Below are positions 16,501-24,396 of a stretch of DNA of 24,914 bases, piece after piece (the stretch's first letter is position 1; every line of letters begins with the position of its first letter). Source of the DNA: a virus; IMG/VR virus record IMGVR_UViG_3300008110_000462, positions 1 through 24,914 of that record; one strand, 5' to 3'. The notes under the pieces were generated by a model. That model was not told the DNA's origin. It did no database searches and saw only the letters and a program-made list of their open reading frames with translations. The translations under genes and the position numbers were made by a program.

Positions 16501-18327
16501 GAAGGCGTCAAAAACGAGTCTGCTCGCGCATTTGTCGAGCTTCAGAACCGTCTTGGTGAATTGCGCAAGCGGTTATTTGAATCTGATCTTGATATCAAGC
16601 GGGCCCAGCAAGAGCTGACTTCGGCTACTCGAATGGAGGCTGTCACATCGCAGGGCATTGCCGGCAGCGGCGGTGGCGTCGCGACCACCGGCATCATCGC
16701 GCGCACCGGCAACACCGGTCAGAGCACTGGCGCTCATCTTGACCTGCGATGGGGCGACGGGCGGCCGATTACTCGAGCCGACGCAGACAAATACTTCCTG
16801 ATCAACGGCAAGGCACCCAGCTCGTTCGGCGTCACCAGCGGTTACGGCCCTCGCAGCCTGTTTGGCCGCAGCTTCCACGCCGGAATTGATTTCGGCACTC
16901 CGGCTGGATCGGGCATCAGCCTGAAGGGTGGAGCCAAGTTTGGCCGCGACCTTGGCAACACCGGCGCCGGCGGCTACGCGATCGAGGTGATGACGCCGGA
17001 GGGCACCATGCGCGCCCTGCACCTCATGGCGGGCAGTGTCATGCGCGCGACGCCAGGCGCCCCCGCCGGCGCCGGTGCCCAGGTGCGACGTGACGTGCGC
17101 GCCGAAGGCGGTGTGGGTATCGCTTCTGCAGGGCTCGGTCAGGCACGAGCAATTGCTGGGCTTGACAAGGCGCAAGTGCAAGGGCTGGAGATGCTGATCC
17201 CGCAGCAGTACGCCCAGCAGCAGACGCAGGGGCTGCGCGATCAGGCGAAAGCGCTGGAAGACACGAATGCGCTGTTTGCCAAGCGGATCCAGCTTGAGGC
17301 GCAGGGTATGCGGCCTGAGCTCTTAGACGCGCAGATGCGAATCAATGAAGTCGATCAGGAGCGCTCCGACAAGCTGGCCCAGCTCAACGAAAACCTGCGC
17401 ATTGCCAAGGATCTGCAAAATCCAACCCTGATCGCCTCGGTGCGGGATGAAATCGAACTCACAAACGCCGCCTACGAGCGTCAGATCACCGCAATCAACG
17501 CACTGGCTCAAGCGCAGACCGCTGCCGGAGTGGCGCTTTCAGGTCGCATCGGCCAGCTGCGGCAAGAGCTTGAGCAGCTCACCAATTTCGAAAACGTAAT
17601 CATCAGCGTCTCGCAGTTGATGGAGACCGAGATCAGTGGCGCCATCGGCTCGGCAGTTACAGGACTCGTCACCGGCAGTCAGACGATTAAGCAGACCCTG
17701 TCGCAGATGTTCTCCAACATCGGCCAGGCATTTGTGCAGATGGCAGCCGAAATCATTTCCAAGCAGCTGGTGATGATCACGCTGCAGACGATCCTCAAGG
17801 CGCTCGGCGCGGTTGCTGGCGGCGGTGGGGGCCTAGAGCCAAATACCGCGGCTGGCAACGCTGGCTTCATGGATCGAGTATTCAGTACAGACCTTGCGGG
17901 ATCCGCTTACCCCTTCGCTAAAGGCGGCGTGATGACCTCCCGCGGCCCTGTTCCCCTGAAGAAGTACGCCCGTGGCGGCATCGCCAACCGTCCCCAGTTG
18001 GCGCTCTACGGCGAGGGAAGCAAGCCCGAGGCCTACGTGCCCCTGCCAGACGGCCGGCGCATTCCGGTGGCTCTGCAGGGGCAGGACAAGATGCGTGAGG
18101 CGATGGGTGCAGGCCCGACGCAGGGCGGTGGCAGCCCGGTGCTGAACATGAGCTTCCAGAGCACCAGCATCGGCGGCGTCGAATACGTGAGCCGCGACCA
18201 GCTCGAGGCTGCGATGGCGCAGACCCGGCGGCAGGCCTCCCGTGATGGTGCCAAGCGCGGGATGTCGATGACACTCGATAAACTGCAGCAGAGCCCATCG
18301 ATTCGTTCCCGTGTGGGGCTGCGCTGA
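13528..18327 (+). CDS. Tape measure protein with permuted M23-like peptidase domain
   Basis: A 1599-residue ruler that sets tail length and is likely ejected ahead of DNA. Order: helical coiled N-terminus (1-385); glycine-zipper hydrophobic segment (386-437); tape-measure N-terminal domain (~450-600, with FRNVTAAIKASGGTSEDVQG and ELQGQLGERLPGAVTMFA); hydrophobic stretches (~685-766); Lys/Gln/Ala coiled coil (~910-1040); an M23/LytM-like region (~1050-1180) with H1070 in TGAHLDLRW, H1117/D1121 in FHAGIDFG and H1165 in ALHLMAG; helical C-terminus; and a terminal Gly/Pro segment (KKYARGGIANRPQLALYGEG). The M23 motifs are in rotated order. At ~1.5 angstrom per residue the tail would be up to ~240 nm. 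Codons about 15540-16170 are AT-richer than their flanks. Confidence 0.93.
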   Translation: MAESVARVKILAQIEGLEGFDKLKGAFKGLQQAIGPADADLSKARKEILEFGKAGAKTEQVIRGQVDALKALQGQASISGSVYRKLSQDIKALDNTYKEATKSAAEFRAEQAKVRNQIPAAKERTLANQLAPFKAELQEASVYARRYGELLAEIERQQKPFDRAVARQRVIGSAEALRMGPLQAQQALPALPDTTAGLNQRLSELNADFVNLARGGDRWIQVSREIANVQRQLNQEFANPAVEAARRRLEASRNTSSGFLAFSSGLEDRLAVQKSIERNRRNQPAAFYSAPLDRPRPPSELFRNIAGISNATASNQLQFMERSYAEVAASIREATKASDGSINSLRAQRSAWEALRNTLGQDKAALREVSKELAIIDRQLEKRGVGSGGGRIGKGVQAFGAIASGAIFGGPEGALGGLAGAAIGGVPGAFAGAAIGGTVSTARQQIGQLATYAADISKLEIALKGVTKTQEEYQRALAASASVTKDFNVPQLEATRGMTQLSAAVIGAGGKVADAEVVFRNVTAAIKASGGTSEDVQGALTALGQIFSKGKVSAEELQGQLGERLPGAVTMFAKATGRTLPQLQKDLEQGAVGLADLMKFVVSDQGLGQFEQRAKSVADSSAEAGARLTTTWNDTKRAIGEALMPLGAEIQDSLAKALRDATPALVGFAKGFASLVQLFADNAGLISGVLKTLLGFGAIAGAAIGVTQLAGAMRGLALGIQGLGGAMVTARLAAQSLSISIAAIPGIGWVAAGITALGLLTVELYNNNDAFRTWVNNLGTVISSDFKNVWDGAVSIVSRATDAIVDVWNGASNLISSIGQGIANQFDNLFGGLFSKIQSFWNGLPEPVRRAMSQSASNAVGGLLAPGNPALAYGIGAGVRAAQMGPNAQDSAMFGRYGTADGQTSPAASALTDWQIQQDQKDAKAKQAADKARAEAERLAAEQQRLDKAVAKAEIQLAQTVFNNQMELVKKRYDYEQERIQMQRDIWAGTFEGVKNESARAFVELQNRLGELRKRLFESDLDIKRAQQELTSATRMEAVTSQGIAGSGGGVATTGIIARTGNTGQSTGAHLDLRWGDGRPITRADADKYFLINGKAPSSFGVTSGYGPRSLFGRSFHAGIDFGTPAGSGISLKGGAKFGRDLGNTGAGGYAIEVMTPEGTMRALHLMAGSVMRATPGAPAGAGAQVRRDVRAEGGVGIASAGLGQARAIAGLDKAQVQGLEMLIPQQYAQQQTQGLRDQAKALEDTNALFAKRIQLEAQGMRPELLDAQMRINEVDQERSDKLAQLNENLRIAKDLQNPTLIASVRDEIELTNAAYERQITAINALAQAQTAAGVALSGRIGQLRQELEQLTNFENVIISVSQLMETEISGAIGSAVTGLVTGSQTIKQTLSQMFSNIGQAFVQMAAEIISKQLVMITLQTILKALGAVAGGGGGLEPNTAAGNAGFMDRVFSTDLAGSAYPFAKGGVMTSRGPVPLKKYARGGIANRPQLALYGEGSKPEAYVPLPDGRRIPVALQGQDKMREAMGAGPTQGGGSPVLNMSFQSTSIGGVEYVSRDQLEAAMAQTRRQASRDGAKRGMSMTLDKLQQSPSIRSRVGLR

Positions 18328-18716
18328 TGGCTGAACAGTTCCCCCGCATCAAACCGACCAGCCGGGCCTTCAAGCTTGGCAGCTTCCCGGTGAAGTCCTA
18401 CCGGGCGCTGTCGGGTGCAACGGTCAAGCGTGCGTTCGGCAACCGGGCCAGCGGCTACGAGCTGCAGCTCGGCTTCGACAACATCTCGGACGCAACCACC
18501 GAGCTGCTGCTGGCGCATTACAACAACAGCTCAGGCGGGTTCGATCGGTTCACCCTGCCGGCTGACCTGTTTGCGGGCATGACCACCACGCTGCGCGGCT
18601 ACATCCAGGCGCCGACCAGCATCAGCTGGGAGTATGCGGGGCCGCCTGAGGTGGAGTCGATCTACACCGGCCGCAGCCGCGTCTCGATCACCCTGATCGG
18701 AGAGCTCGACTTCTGA
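18327..18716 (+). CDS. Minor tail protein, lambda M position
   Basis: A 129-residue protein, mostly beta, beginning MAEQFPRIKPTSRAFKLGSF, then PVKSYRALSGATVKRAFGNR. The middle (LGFDNISDATTELLLAHYNN) and the end (RSRVSITLIGELDF) fit a small tail-tip family found right after the tape measure. In lambda this slot holds gpM, which caps the tape measure at the tip, and distal tail proteins occupy it in other phages. The match is by position and general shape, not by a motif. Its start overlaps the tape measure stop (TGATG) and its stop overlaps the next start in the same way, so the tip genes are tightly coupled. Confidence 0.65.
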   Translation: MAEQFPRIKPTSRAFKLGSFPVKSYRALSGATVKRAFGNRASGYELQLGFDNISDATTELLLAHYNNSSGGFDRFTLPADLFAGMTTTLRGYIQAPTSISWEYAGPPEVESIYTGRSRVSITLIGELDF

Positions 18717-19180
18717 TGACTGAGCTGCGGATCTGCCAGTTCTTTAAGCTCCAGACGACCGATGGCGCGACCCACCGCTATCAGAACTACTTTGTGGGGC
18801 AGAACGCCTCGCTGCAGAGTGAGAGCTACAGCTTTGCGCCATTCAGGGCCGAGGGTGCGCTGGCCACGCTGAACGGCGAGAACGCGCAGCTGCAGGTGCT
18901 GTTTCCCCACGTGGACTTCGCGCTGGTGCTGGTCGAGGCCGGCAACGGCAACCGGCTGAGCGAGCTGGCGATGACCACCGCTTGGCTGAACGCGGCCGGC
19001 ACCATCACCAACACCGTCACCGACTTCTACATCGGCCTCGGCGCCAGCTTCAGCGACACCACCATCGAGCTGCGGTTTCGGTCTGCGATCGACAGCGTGG
19101 GCTCATCCTTCCCCGGCCGCAGCTTCACCCGCGACATGGTGGGACCGCTGCCCCTGAACAGCGAGCTCTACCTGCGATGA
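18716..19180 (+). CDS. Minor tail protein, lambda L position
   Basis: A 154-residue beta-rich protein. Notable stretches are MTELRICQFFKLQTTDGATH, SYSFAPFRAEGALATLNGEN, and the end FPGRSFTRDMVGPLPLNSEL. It follows the M-like gene and precedes a K-like peptidase gene, the lambda M-L-K order, so it is probably an L-like tail-tip hub protein. Lambda gpL binds an iron-sulphur cluster through a C-terminal cysteine domain, but this protein has only one cysteine and lacks that domain. The start shares one base with the preceding stop, and the stop TGA overlaps the next ATG by two bases. Confidence 0.6.
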   Translation: MTELRICQFFKLQTTDGATHRYQNYFVGQNASLQSESYSFAPFRAEGALATLNGENAQLQVLFPHVDFALVLVEAGNGNRLSELAMTTAWLNAAGTITNTVTDFYIGLGASFSDTTIELRFRSAIDSVGSSFPGRSFTRDMVGPLPLNSELYLR

Positions 19181-19554
19181 ACGACCTGGTGGGACTGGCC
19201 TACGGCTGGGGCCACCGGCCCGGCGACGGCAGCGGCAAGACGGACTGCTTCCAGCTGGTCTGCGAGGTGCGCGACCGGCTGGGGCTCAGCAGCTACCGCG
19301 ACCGGTTCGCGTGGGTCTACAGCGACTGGACCGAGGAGGCCTTCCCGCGGTCGATGATCGCCCGCTGGCTCTGCGAGCATGGCAGACGCCTGAAGCGTGC
19401 CCAGCGCGGCGCTGTGGCCCTGCTGCCGGCCGCTACGGGTTCAGCGCTCGGCACCTATCTCGGCGGGCCGGTGATGTTCATCGGGCCGGGGCAGAATGTG
19501 ATCCAGGCCCCGCTGCCGGATGGAGTGGCGCACTACTTCTGGATGGAGCGATGA
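19177..19554 (+). CDS. NlpC/P60-like tail protein, lambda K position
   Basis: A 125-residue protein starting at the ATG at 19177 in an ATGA overlap; the frame is open upstream but that part is a shadow of the preceding gene. AYGWGHRPGDGSGKTDCFQL matches the Tyr...Asp-Cys start of NlpC/P60 cysteine peptidases, with candidate nucleophile C24. These fold into papain-like hydrolases that cut peptidoglycan stem peptides, and lambda gpK carries one at the tail tip. The usual second-motif His before a hydrophobic strand seems replaced: here the strand reads GGPVMFIGPGQNV. The only nearby His is in VAHYFWMER at the end. It may be inactive, use another residue, or serve structurally. Confidence 0.7.
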   Translation: MNDLVGLAYGWGHRPGDGSGKTDCFQLVCEVRDRLGLSSYRDRFAWVYSDWTEEAFPRSMIARWLCEHGRRLKRAQRGAVALLPAATGSALGTYLGGPVMFIGPGQNVIQAPLPDGVAHYFWMER

Positions 19555-22500
19555 CTCGCAAGCTGCTGCCCTACGAGCACGAGCTGCTGCAGATCCTGAA
19601 GGTGAGCGAGGAGGAATACCTCGAGTTCCTCGCGGTGCAGCATGACTTCTCGCGCTCGCGTGAGGAGAAGCTGCAGGAGCTGCGCGGCGATCCGGTGTCG
19701 ATCGTGCTGGTGGTGATCGGCATCGTGCTGCAGGCCGCCAGCTACCTGCTGGCACCCAAGCCCGAGCTGGAGCAGAAAAACCAGCGGCAGCGCCGCGATC
19801 AGGTGTTCGCCCCGCGGTTCGGCTTCAACTCGCAGCAGGAGCTGGCGAAGTACGGCGACACGGTGAACCTGGTCTACTGCAACGTGGAGGACAACCCGAC
19901 CGGCGGCGTTCGGGTGGCCACCTCGCTGCTGTGGAGCTCGGTTCACAGCGAGGGCTCGAGCCAGTTCATGCAGATGCTGCTGGCGATCGGCGCCTCGCGA
20001 ATTGAGCAGATCGCAGCGGGCCGGATCGCGTTCGGCCAGACCCCGATCCGTCAGTTCGCGGCCACAAAGAACTGGACCTACTTCGGGCACAACCGGCCGC
20101 TGCAGTACGGCGACATTTTCCGCCCCACCGGCAGCACCACCGACCCGACCCGCGATGGCCAAGGCCCTGGTGACTTCGCCTACCGGGCCAACCTGATCGG
20201 CGGCACCTATGTGGAGGGTTTCAGCCAGGCGTTCTCGCCCAGCACGATGACCCGGTGCGGCGTCTACGCGCCTATCCCGATCAACGTCAACTTCTACGAC
20301 CGCGATGAGGACGGCCGGCGGCAGGATGCCGAGCTGGGTGTTGTGCTCGAGGACTTCAGCAGCTACTGGCCACTCAACGTGCTGGATGACACCCGCAGGG
20401 TGGTGCCCGTTGGCACGGTGTTCACGCTGGTGTTCAAGCGCATTCCTCACGGCAGCGACAACGACGTGAAGGAAGCGGCCGCCGAACTGCGCCGTTCGCT
20501 ATCGAGCTACATCGACGCGGCCAGCACCTACAAGCTGGGCAGCGCGCTGTTCAAGGTGGCGCAGCCGATCAGGAACGTCGAGCTGGATGACGGCGCCATG
20601 CGCGTGAAACTCGAGTGCGTCGAGAGCGGCATCTGCCCCACCGAGGACTACGGCACCACCAACTTCAAGCAGAACGAAGACGAAGCAAACGATGAGATCG
20701 TGCTGCTTGAGCAGCAAGTCACGACACTCAACGACCAGCTGCTTCGCAACGAGCCGATCCTGAAGCCAGCGCTGAGCGGTGTGTACCCGAAGCTGGAGGA
20801 GATCAGGTACCTCAAGGATCTGGTCGAGGATCTCGCTGATCGAAAGTGGACATCCGGCGAGCTTGATTATCTGCTGAGCAACGCGGAGCAATTCGACCCC
20901 GTGGTGGTCGATTATGCGAATCGGGTGGACGGGCTACGTGATCGCCGCAAGCAGCTGCGCAACCTGATCGAGGATGAGCTCGACAAGCCCAGCGACAAGC
21001 GCAACCGCGATCGCATCCGCCAGTGGCGCAGTGAGCTCGCTGATATCAATCGACAGCTAAAAAGCGCGCAGGCCAAGCTCGACAAGGCATTCCAGCAGTT
21101 CGGCCTCGCCGATGGCGTCATCCCCGGCCGCGGCAAGACACTGAAGCAGGAGAAGAAGTGGCTAAACAGCCGCGAACGCGATCTGAACCTCGAGATCGCG
21201 CAGCTCACCTCCAACGCCAACAACCTCGACCAGGAAGCGATGGCAGCGCGTGACAACGGCCTCCGATCGCAGATCAGCTCGCTGCAAAGCCGCATTCGCA
21301 CCTTGCAGAACTATCTGAAGAATCCTGAGAAGTGGAACGACTGGTTTAACGTGAAGTGCCTTGTCAAGTCTGAAGAGGCCAAATACGAGACGATCACCGA
21401 GTGCCGCGTGGTGGACTTTGCGCTGAAGGCCCGCGTGTTCAAGCGTGTTCAAGGTCGTGCAAAAAAGTACGGCAAGGTGAGCATGGAGAACTACAAGATC
21501 AGCGACAACGGCATCAAGCTGCGCTCCATGTTCTTCTGGGTCTGGTATCGCCGCACCGGCGCCGATGACGGAAGCTGGCAGCGTGTGCCCTACATCTTCG
21601 TCATCCGCCGCGGCGCTGATGTCGATAACTTCGTGTCGCTGAAGTTCATCGCCGACGACAACATCGGCAAGTGGCAGTTTCGTTTCGAGCCGATCGCCGA
21701 CACCGGCGCCGAGATGGGCTACCACGGCGTGGCTGACTTCGCCTACATCGAGAACAGCGGCGACGTGCAGGTGGTGCCCGGCCCGCGCGGCGGGCAGTTC
21801 ACCTTCTTCGGCACCATCCGCAGCCGCAGGGGCAATCTGCCCCCAGTGAACGTGAACCCCTCAGAGATCGATGAGTGGGGCCTGTTCTCGATGTTCTCCG
21901 ACACGCAGCTCACCTTCAGTTTCGATCAGGGGCCGGAGCTTGCCATCACGGCCGTCACCGAGCAGCGCACCGAGACGTTCAACAACTACCCCAACCTCTA
22001 CGACGGCCTCAGCCTGCTGGGCTTCAACGCCTACAGCGGCCAGGGCATTCAGGATCTGCGCTCGATCTCGGTGTTCGTGCAGAAGGGCAAGATGGTGCGC
22101 CGGCTGCGCGGCGATGGCACCTATCCCGACGCACCGGACGGCTCGAGCAGCTACGCGCCCGACATCTTCCTCGACACCATCCTCGACGGGCAGAACGGCA
22201 TCGGCCGGTTCGCCAAGGTCGGCGGCGTCGATCTGCAGGGGCTGGTGCTGGCGAAGCGCTTCTGCCGGCAGAACGGCCTCTTCATGGATGGCGTGATTGC
22301 CGAGCAGACGCCGTGGCGGCAGTTCTGGGCTGAGGTGGCCCCGTTCAGCCTGCTCGAGCTCGGCCGGGTCGGTGGCCGCGAGACGCTGGTGCCCGCTATC
22401 CCCTGCAACTCCGATGGGACCATCACCCGCGAGGTGACGATCACCGCGCTGTTCAACCAGGGCAACATCCTCGAGGACTCGTACAAGGAGGAGTTCATCG

Positions 22501-22607
22501 ACTTACCAACCGCAGCCAGGCGATCCTGTTCGGCAAGCTGCTGTGCAACCAGCGGCGCCACATCCGCCGCGCCATTGAGTTCTCGACCTTCCCGACCGAC
22601 AGCGTGA
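19551..22607 (+). CDS. Tail tip/host specificity protein, I-J-like (5' part, frameshifted)
   Basis: Large tail-tip protein starting at the ATG at 19551 (ATGA overlap). A hydrophobic segment at ~47-70 (VSIVLVVIGIVLQAASYLLA) followed by PKPE resembles the lambda gpI end and start of J. A J-like region follows (ELAKYGDTVNLVYCN; SPSTMTRCGVYAPIPINVNF). A ~220-residue coiled coil spans ~373-593. Beta-rich hub domains (ECRVVDFALKARVFKRVQGR; FWVWYRR) come next. The real coding frame is lost at 22502: after residue 984 (KEEFID) this frame gives a low-complexity Ser/Ala/Cys tail and stops at 22607, while homologous-looking sequence continues in another frame. The full product would be about 1153 residues. 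It would contact the receptor and close the tail tube. Confidence 0.82.
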   Translation: MTRKLLPYEHELLQILKVSEEEYLEFLAVQHDFSRSREEKLQELRGDPVSIVLVVIGIVLQAASYLLAPKPELEQKNQRQRRDQVFAPRFGFNSQQELAKYGDTVNLVYCNVEDNPTGGVRVATSLLWSSVHSEGSSQFMQMLLAIGASRIEQIAAGRIAFGQTPIRQFAATKNWTYFGHNRPLQYGDIFRPTGSTTDPTRDGQGPGDFAYRANLIGGTYVEGFSQAFSPSTMTRCGVYAPIPINVNFYDRDEDGRRQDAELGVVLEDFSSYWPLNVLDDTRRVVPVGTVFTLVFKRIPHGSDNDVKEAAAELRRSLSSYIDAASTYKLGSALFKVAQPIRNVELDDGAMRVKLECVESGICPTEDYGTTNFKQNEDEANDEIVLLEQQVTTLNDQLLRNEPILKPALSGVYPKLEEIRYLKDLVEDLADRKWTSGELDYLLSNAEQFDPVVVDYANRVDGLRDRRKQLRNLIEDELDKPSDKRNRDRIRQWRSELADINRQLKSAQAKLDKAFQQFGLADGVIPGRGKTLKQEKKWLNSRERDLNLEIAQLTSNANNLDQEAMAARDNGLRSQISSLQSRIRTLQNYLKNPEKWNDWFNVKCLVKSEEAKYETITECRVVDFALKARVFKRVQGRAKKYGKVSMENYKISDNGIKLRSMFFWVWYRRTGADDGSWQRVPYIFVIRRGADVDNFVSLKFIADDNIGKWQFRFEPIADTGAEMGYHGVADFAYIENSGDVQVVPGPRGGQFTFFGTIRSRRGNLPPVNVNPSEIDEWGLFSMFSDTQLTFSFDQGPELAITAVTEQRTETFNNYPNLYDGLSLLGFNAYSGQGIQDLRSISVFVQKGKMVRRLRGDGTYPDAPDGSSSYAPDIFLDTILDGQNGIGRFAKVGGVDLQGLVLAKRFCRQNGLFMDGVIAEQTPWRQFWAEVAPFSLLELGRVGGRETLVPAIPCNSDGTITREVTITALFNQGNILEDSYKEEFIDLPTAARRSCSASCCATSGATSAAPLSSRPSRPTA

Positions 22608-23011
22608 TCGAGCCGGGCAGCTACATCTACGTGGCGATCGGGCAGAACCAGTGGGACCAGGTGACCACTGGCATGGTGGAGGCGGGCGGCGTGCTTAACA
22701 CCCCGATCGGGCAGGTGCCGAACGGCAGCGGCCTGAAAGCGCTGGTCTACCAGTCGGGCAGCGACGTGATCCAGGTGGACAGCGTGACGGTCACCGATGG
22801 CACCGCCTCGGCCCTGGCGCCCTATGTCGGCCGGCTGTTCGTGCTCGGCGCCACCATCACCCGCAAGCGTGTGTTCCGGGTAACGGAGGTGCAGATGGAT
22901 GAAGAGGGTGAGGTGAGCGTGAGAGCGATCGAACATCCGTGTGTTCAATCGGACGGCCGCACCTTGAGCCTGATCGCCCAGTTCGCTGATAGTGGGTTCA
23001 CTGTTCGCTAG
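22502..23011 (+). CDS. Tail tip protein, 3' part after frameshift
   Basis: Continuation of the J-like gene in the -1 frame: from 22502 it reads LTNRSQAILFGKLLCNQRRH, then IRRAIEFSTFPTDSVIEPGS and YIYVAIGQNQWDQVTTG, to a stop at 23011. The join D-LTNRSQ is smooth. No ribosome site or ATG fits independent translation; a GTG at 22604 lies inside a conserved-looking stretch. Restoring one C at 22502 (GAC CTT ACC) would repair the gene. No slippery heptamer is seen, so a deletion or sequencing error is more likely than programmed shifting. The C-terminal ~100 residues include beta strands with TRKRVFRVTEVQMDEEGEVS, as in J-type hub domains. Confidence 0.75.
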   Translation, partial: LTNRSQAILFGKLLCNQRRHIRRAIEFSTFPTDSVIEPGSYIYVAIGQNQWDQVTTGMVEAGGVLNTPIGQVPNGSGLKALVYQSGSDVIQVDSVTVTDGTASALAPYVGRLFVLGATITRKRVFRVTEVQMDEEGEVSVRAIEHPCVQSDGRTLSLIAQFADSGFTVR

Positions 23012-23037
23012 CCTGACTTCAGACTGGGCCGCTGTTC

Positions 23038-23487
23038 ATGGGCTTTTACACAAGCCGTACTGGCAAGCTGGAGTTCTGGGACGGCACGGTCTACAAACCA
23101 GTGGCGAAGATCCGCGACTGGTCGCTCGAGTCCAGTGTGGAGCTGCTCAGCACCACCGCGATCGACAGCACGGTGACCACGTTCACCCCTGGCATGAAGT
23201 CGGCCAGCGGCAGCGCCACCCTGCTCTACTACCGGCTCGAGGCCGGCGAGTCGGCCACGCTGACGCAGTTCACCGCGCTGCTGGGCAAGATCCAGAAGGT
23301 GGGCGCCGTCACCGAGGCCGATCGCGTCAAGCTGAAGCTGCGCGTGGGCGATGGCGCAGCCGATGACATTGAGTTCTTCGCCTACATCACCTCGACGCAG
23401 GTGGGCGTGAGCACCGGCGAGCTGGTGGTGGTGCCGATCCAGTTCACGGTGGATGGCGACTTCGTGGCCGGCGGCGTGATCGTATGA
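23038..23487 (+). CDS. Tail tube-like protein downstream of tail tip
   Basis: A 149-residue protein with the opening MGFYTSRTGKLEFWDGTVYK, then PVAKIRDWSLESSVELLSTT, TPGMKSASGSATLLYYRLEA, and the end TVDGDFVAGGVIV. The strand-turn pattern (VAKI..WSLE.....L..T.ID.......PG..S.SGSATL) is that of phage tail tube folds such as lambda V N-domain relatives, yet the main tube gene is at 11937. I recall this protein as common in cyanobacterial phage tail clusters after J. It may form a tip ring, an adaptor for fibres, or a specialised tube layer. The 26-base gap before the ATG has no obvious ribosome site. The stop TGA overlaps the next ATG by four bases (ATGA). Confidence 0.65.
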   Translation: MGFYTSRTGKLEFWDGTVYKPVAKIRDWSLESSVELLSTTAIDSTVTTFTPGMKSASGSATLLYYRLEAGESATLTQFTALLGKIQKVGAVTEADRVKLKLRVGDGAADDIEFFAYITSTQVGVSTGELVVVPIQFTVDGDFVAGGVIV

Positions 23488-24359
23488 CCTTCTTTCTCGG
23501 CACTAAGGGGAATATCCGTCTGCGGCGGGGCAGCTCGGTGCAGATGGGCGAGCTGGTGGACAGCATCGGCCCTGACGATGTGAATACCAACCTTCAGCGC
23601 CTCAGCTTTGACAGCGCAGGCGACAACCTGCTGACCGGCGACCGGGTGGATATTGCCACCGCTGACGCGCGCGGGCTGGTCTGCTTCGCTACCGGTGCAT
23701 GGCCTGACGGTGAGCGCCGCTCAAACATCGCGGCCTACGTGAACGTGAACGCAGCGGGCGGCCTGCGGTTCTTCAGGGAGTTCACCGATGCGGTGAACAA
23801 CGTGCGCGCCAACGAGCTGCCCCTTGAGGTTTTTGCTGGTGCTGCCCTGCCGATCACTGTTGCGGTCAAGGACTCGACCTACAACGTGCTCGGGAACGTG
23901 GTTGACTACACCCTGGCTACGGATCGCGAGGCGATCGACTCCACCACGCTGAACGACCGCTTCCGCCAGCTCTACTCCGCCGGCCTGCTCTCGGGCAGCG
24001 GCTCGATCACCTGCGCCTTTGACTACACCACCTCAGGCGTGACCGAGACCCCGCTGCTGATGCTGCAGCTGATCAACCGCCTCGACATCGGCAGCGAGTT
24101 TGACTGCGCGCTCTACCTCACCGACAAGAGCAACGATGAGACGGTGCAGAACGTCTACTACGAGTTCACCGCAATGGTGACGAAGGCCGGCGTGGAAGTG
24201 CGCGCGGGCGACATCATCAACAGCACCATCGATTTCGTGGCGACCGGTGAGATCAGGCTGCTGATCGGTCAGGCTTCCGGCTACGTGCTCAAGGAAGACG
24301 ACGACAAGATCAAGCTGGAGCAGAACCTCGACTTCTTGCTCACAGAACCGGACGACTAA
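23484..24359 (+). CDS. Conserved tail-associated protein, paired with tube-like gene
   Basis: A 291-residue protein beginning MTFFLGTKGNIRLRRGSSVQ. The core holds LLTGDRVDIATADARGLVCF, AAYVNVNAAGGLRFFREFTD, SAGLLSGSGSITCAFDYTT, and ETPLLMLQLINRLDIGSEFD. The end is acidic (KEDDDKIKLEQNLDFLLTEP). I recognise it as a conserved neighbour of the preceding gene in cyanobacterial phage-like clusters, without a known function. The ATGA overlap with its partner implies coupled synthesis and probably contact between the two. The ISGSG-like strand resembling tube folds suggests it may be a tip or tail-decorating ring. I see no enzyme motif and no membrane segment. Confidence 0.6.
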   Translation: MTFFLGTKGNIRLRRGSSVQMGELVDSIGPDDVNTNLQRLSFDSAGDNLLTGDRVDIATADARGLVCFATGAWPDGERRSNIAAYVNVNAAGGLRFFREFTDAVNNVRANELPLEVFAGAALPITVAVKDSTYNVLGNVVDYTLATDREAIDSTTLNDRFRQLYSAGLLSGSGSITCAFDYTTSGVTETPLLMLQLINRLDIGSEFDCALYLTDKSNDETVQNVYYEFTAMVTKAGVEVRAGDIINSTIDFVATGEIRLLIGQASGYVLKEDDDKIKLEQNLDFLLTEPDD

Positions 24360-24396
24360 CATGGGTGCTAGCAGTGGTGCCCTTGGAGGCTGAGCC

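Noticed and set aside
19533-20450. 305-codon minus-strand open frame opposite the J-like gene
   Set aside because: His/Arg/Leu-rich antisense shadow of a well-supported gene, with no neighbour on that strand.
22490-22510. Programmed frameshift as explanation for the split tail-tip gene
   Set aside because: No slippery heptamer and no adjacent strong hairpin like the one at 13200-13234; a one-base loss or sequencing error fits better.
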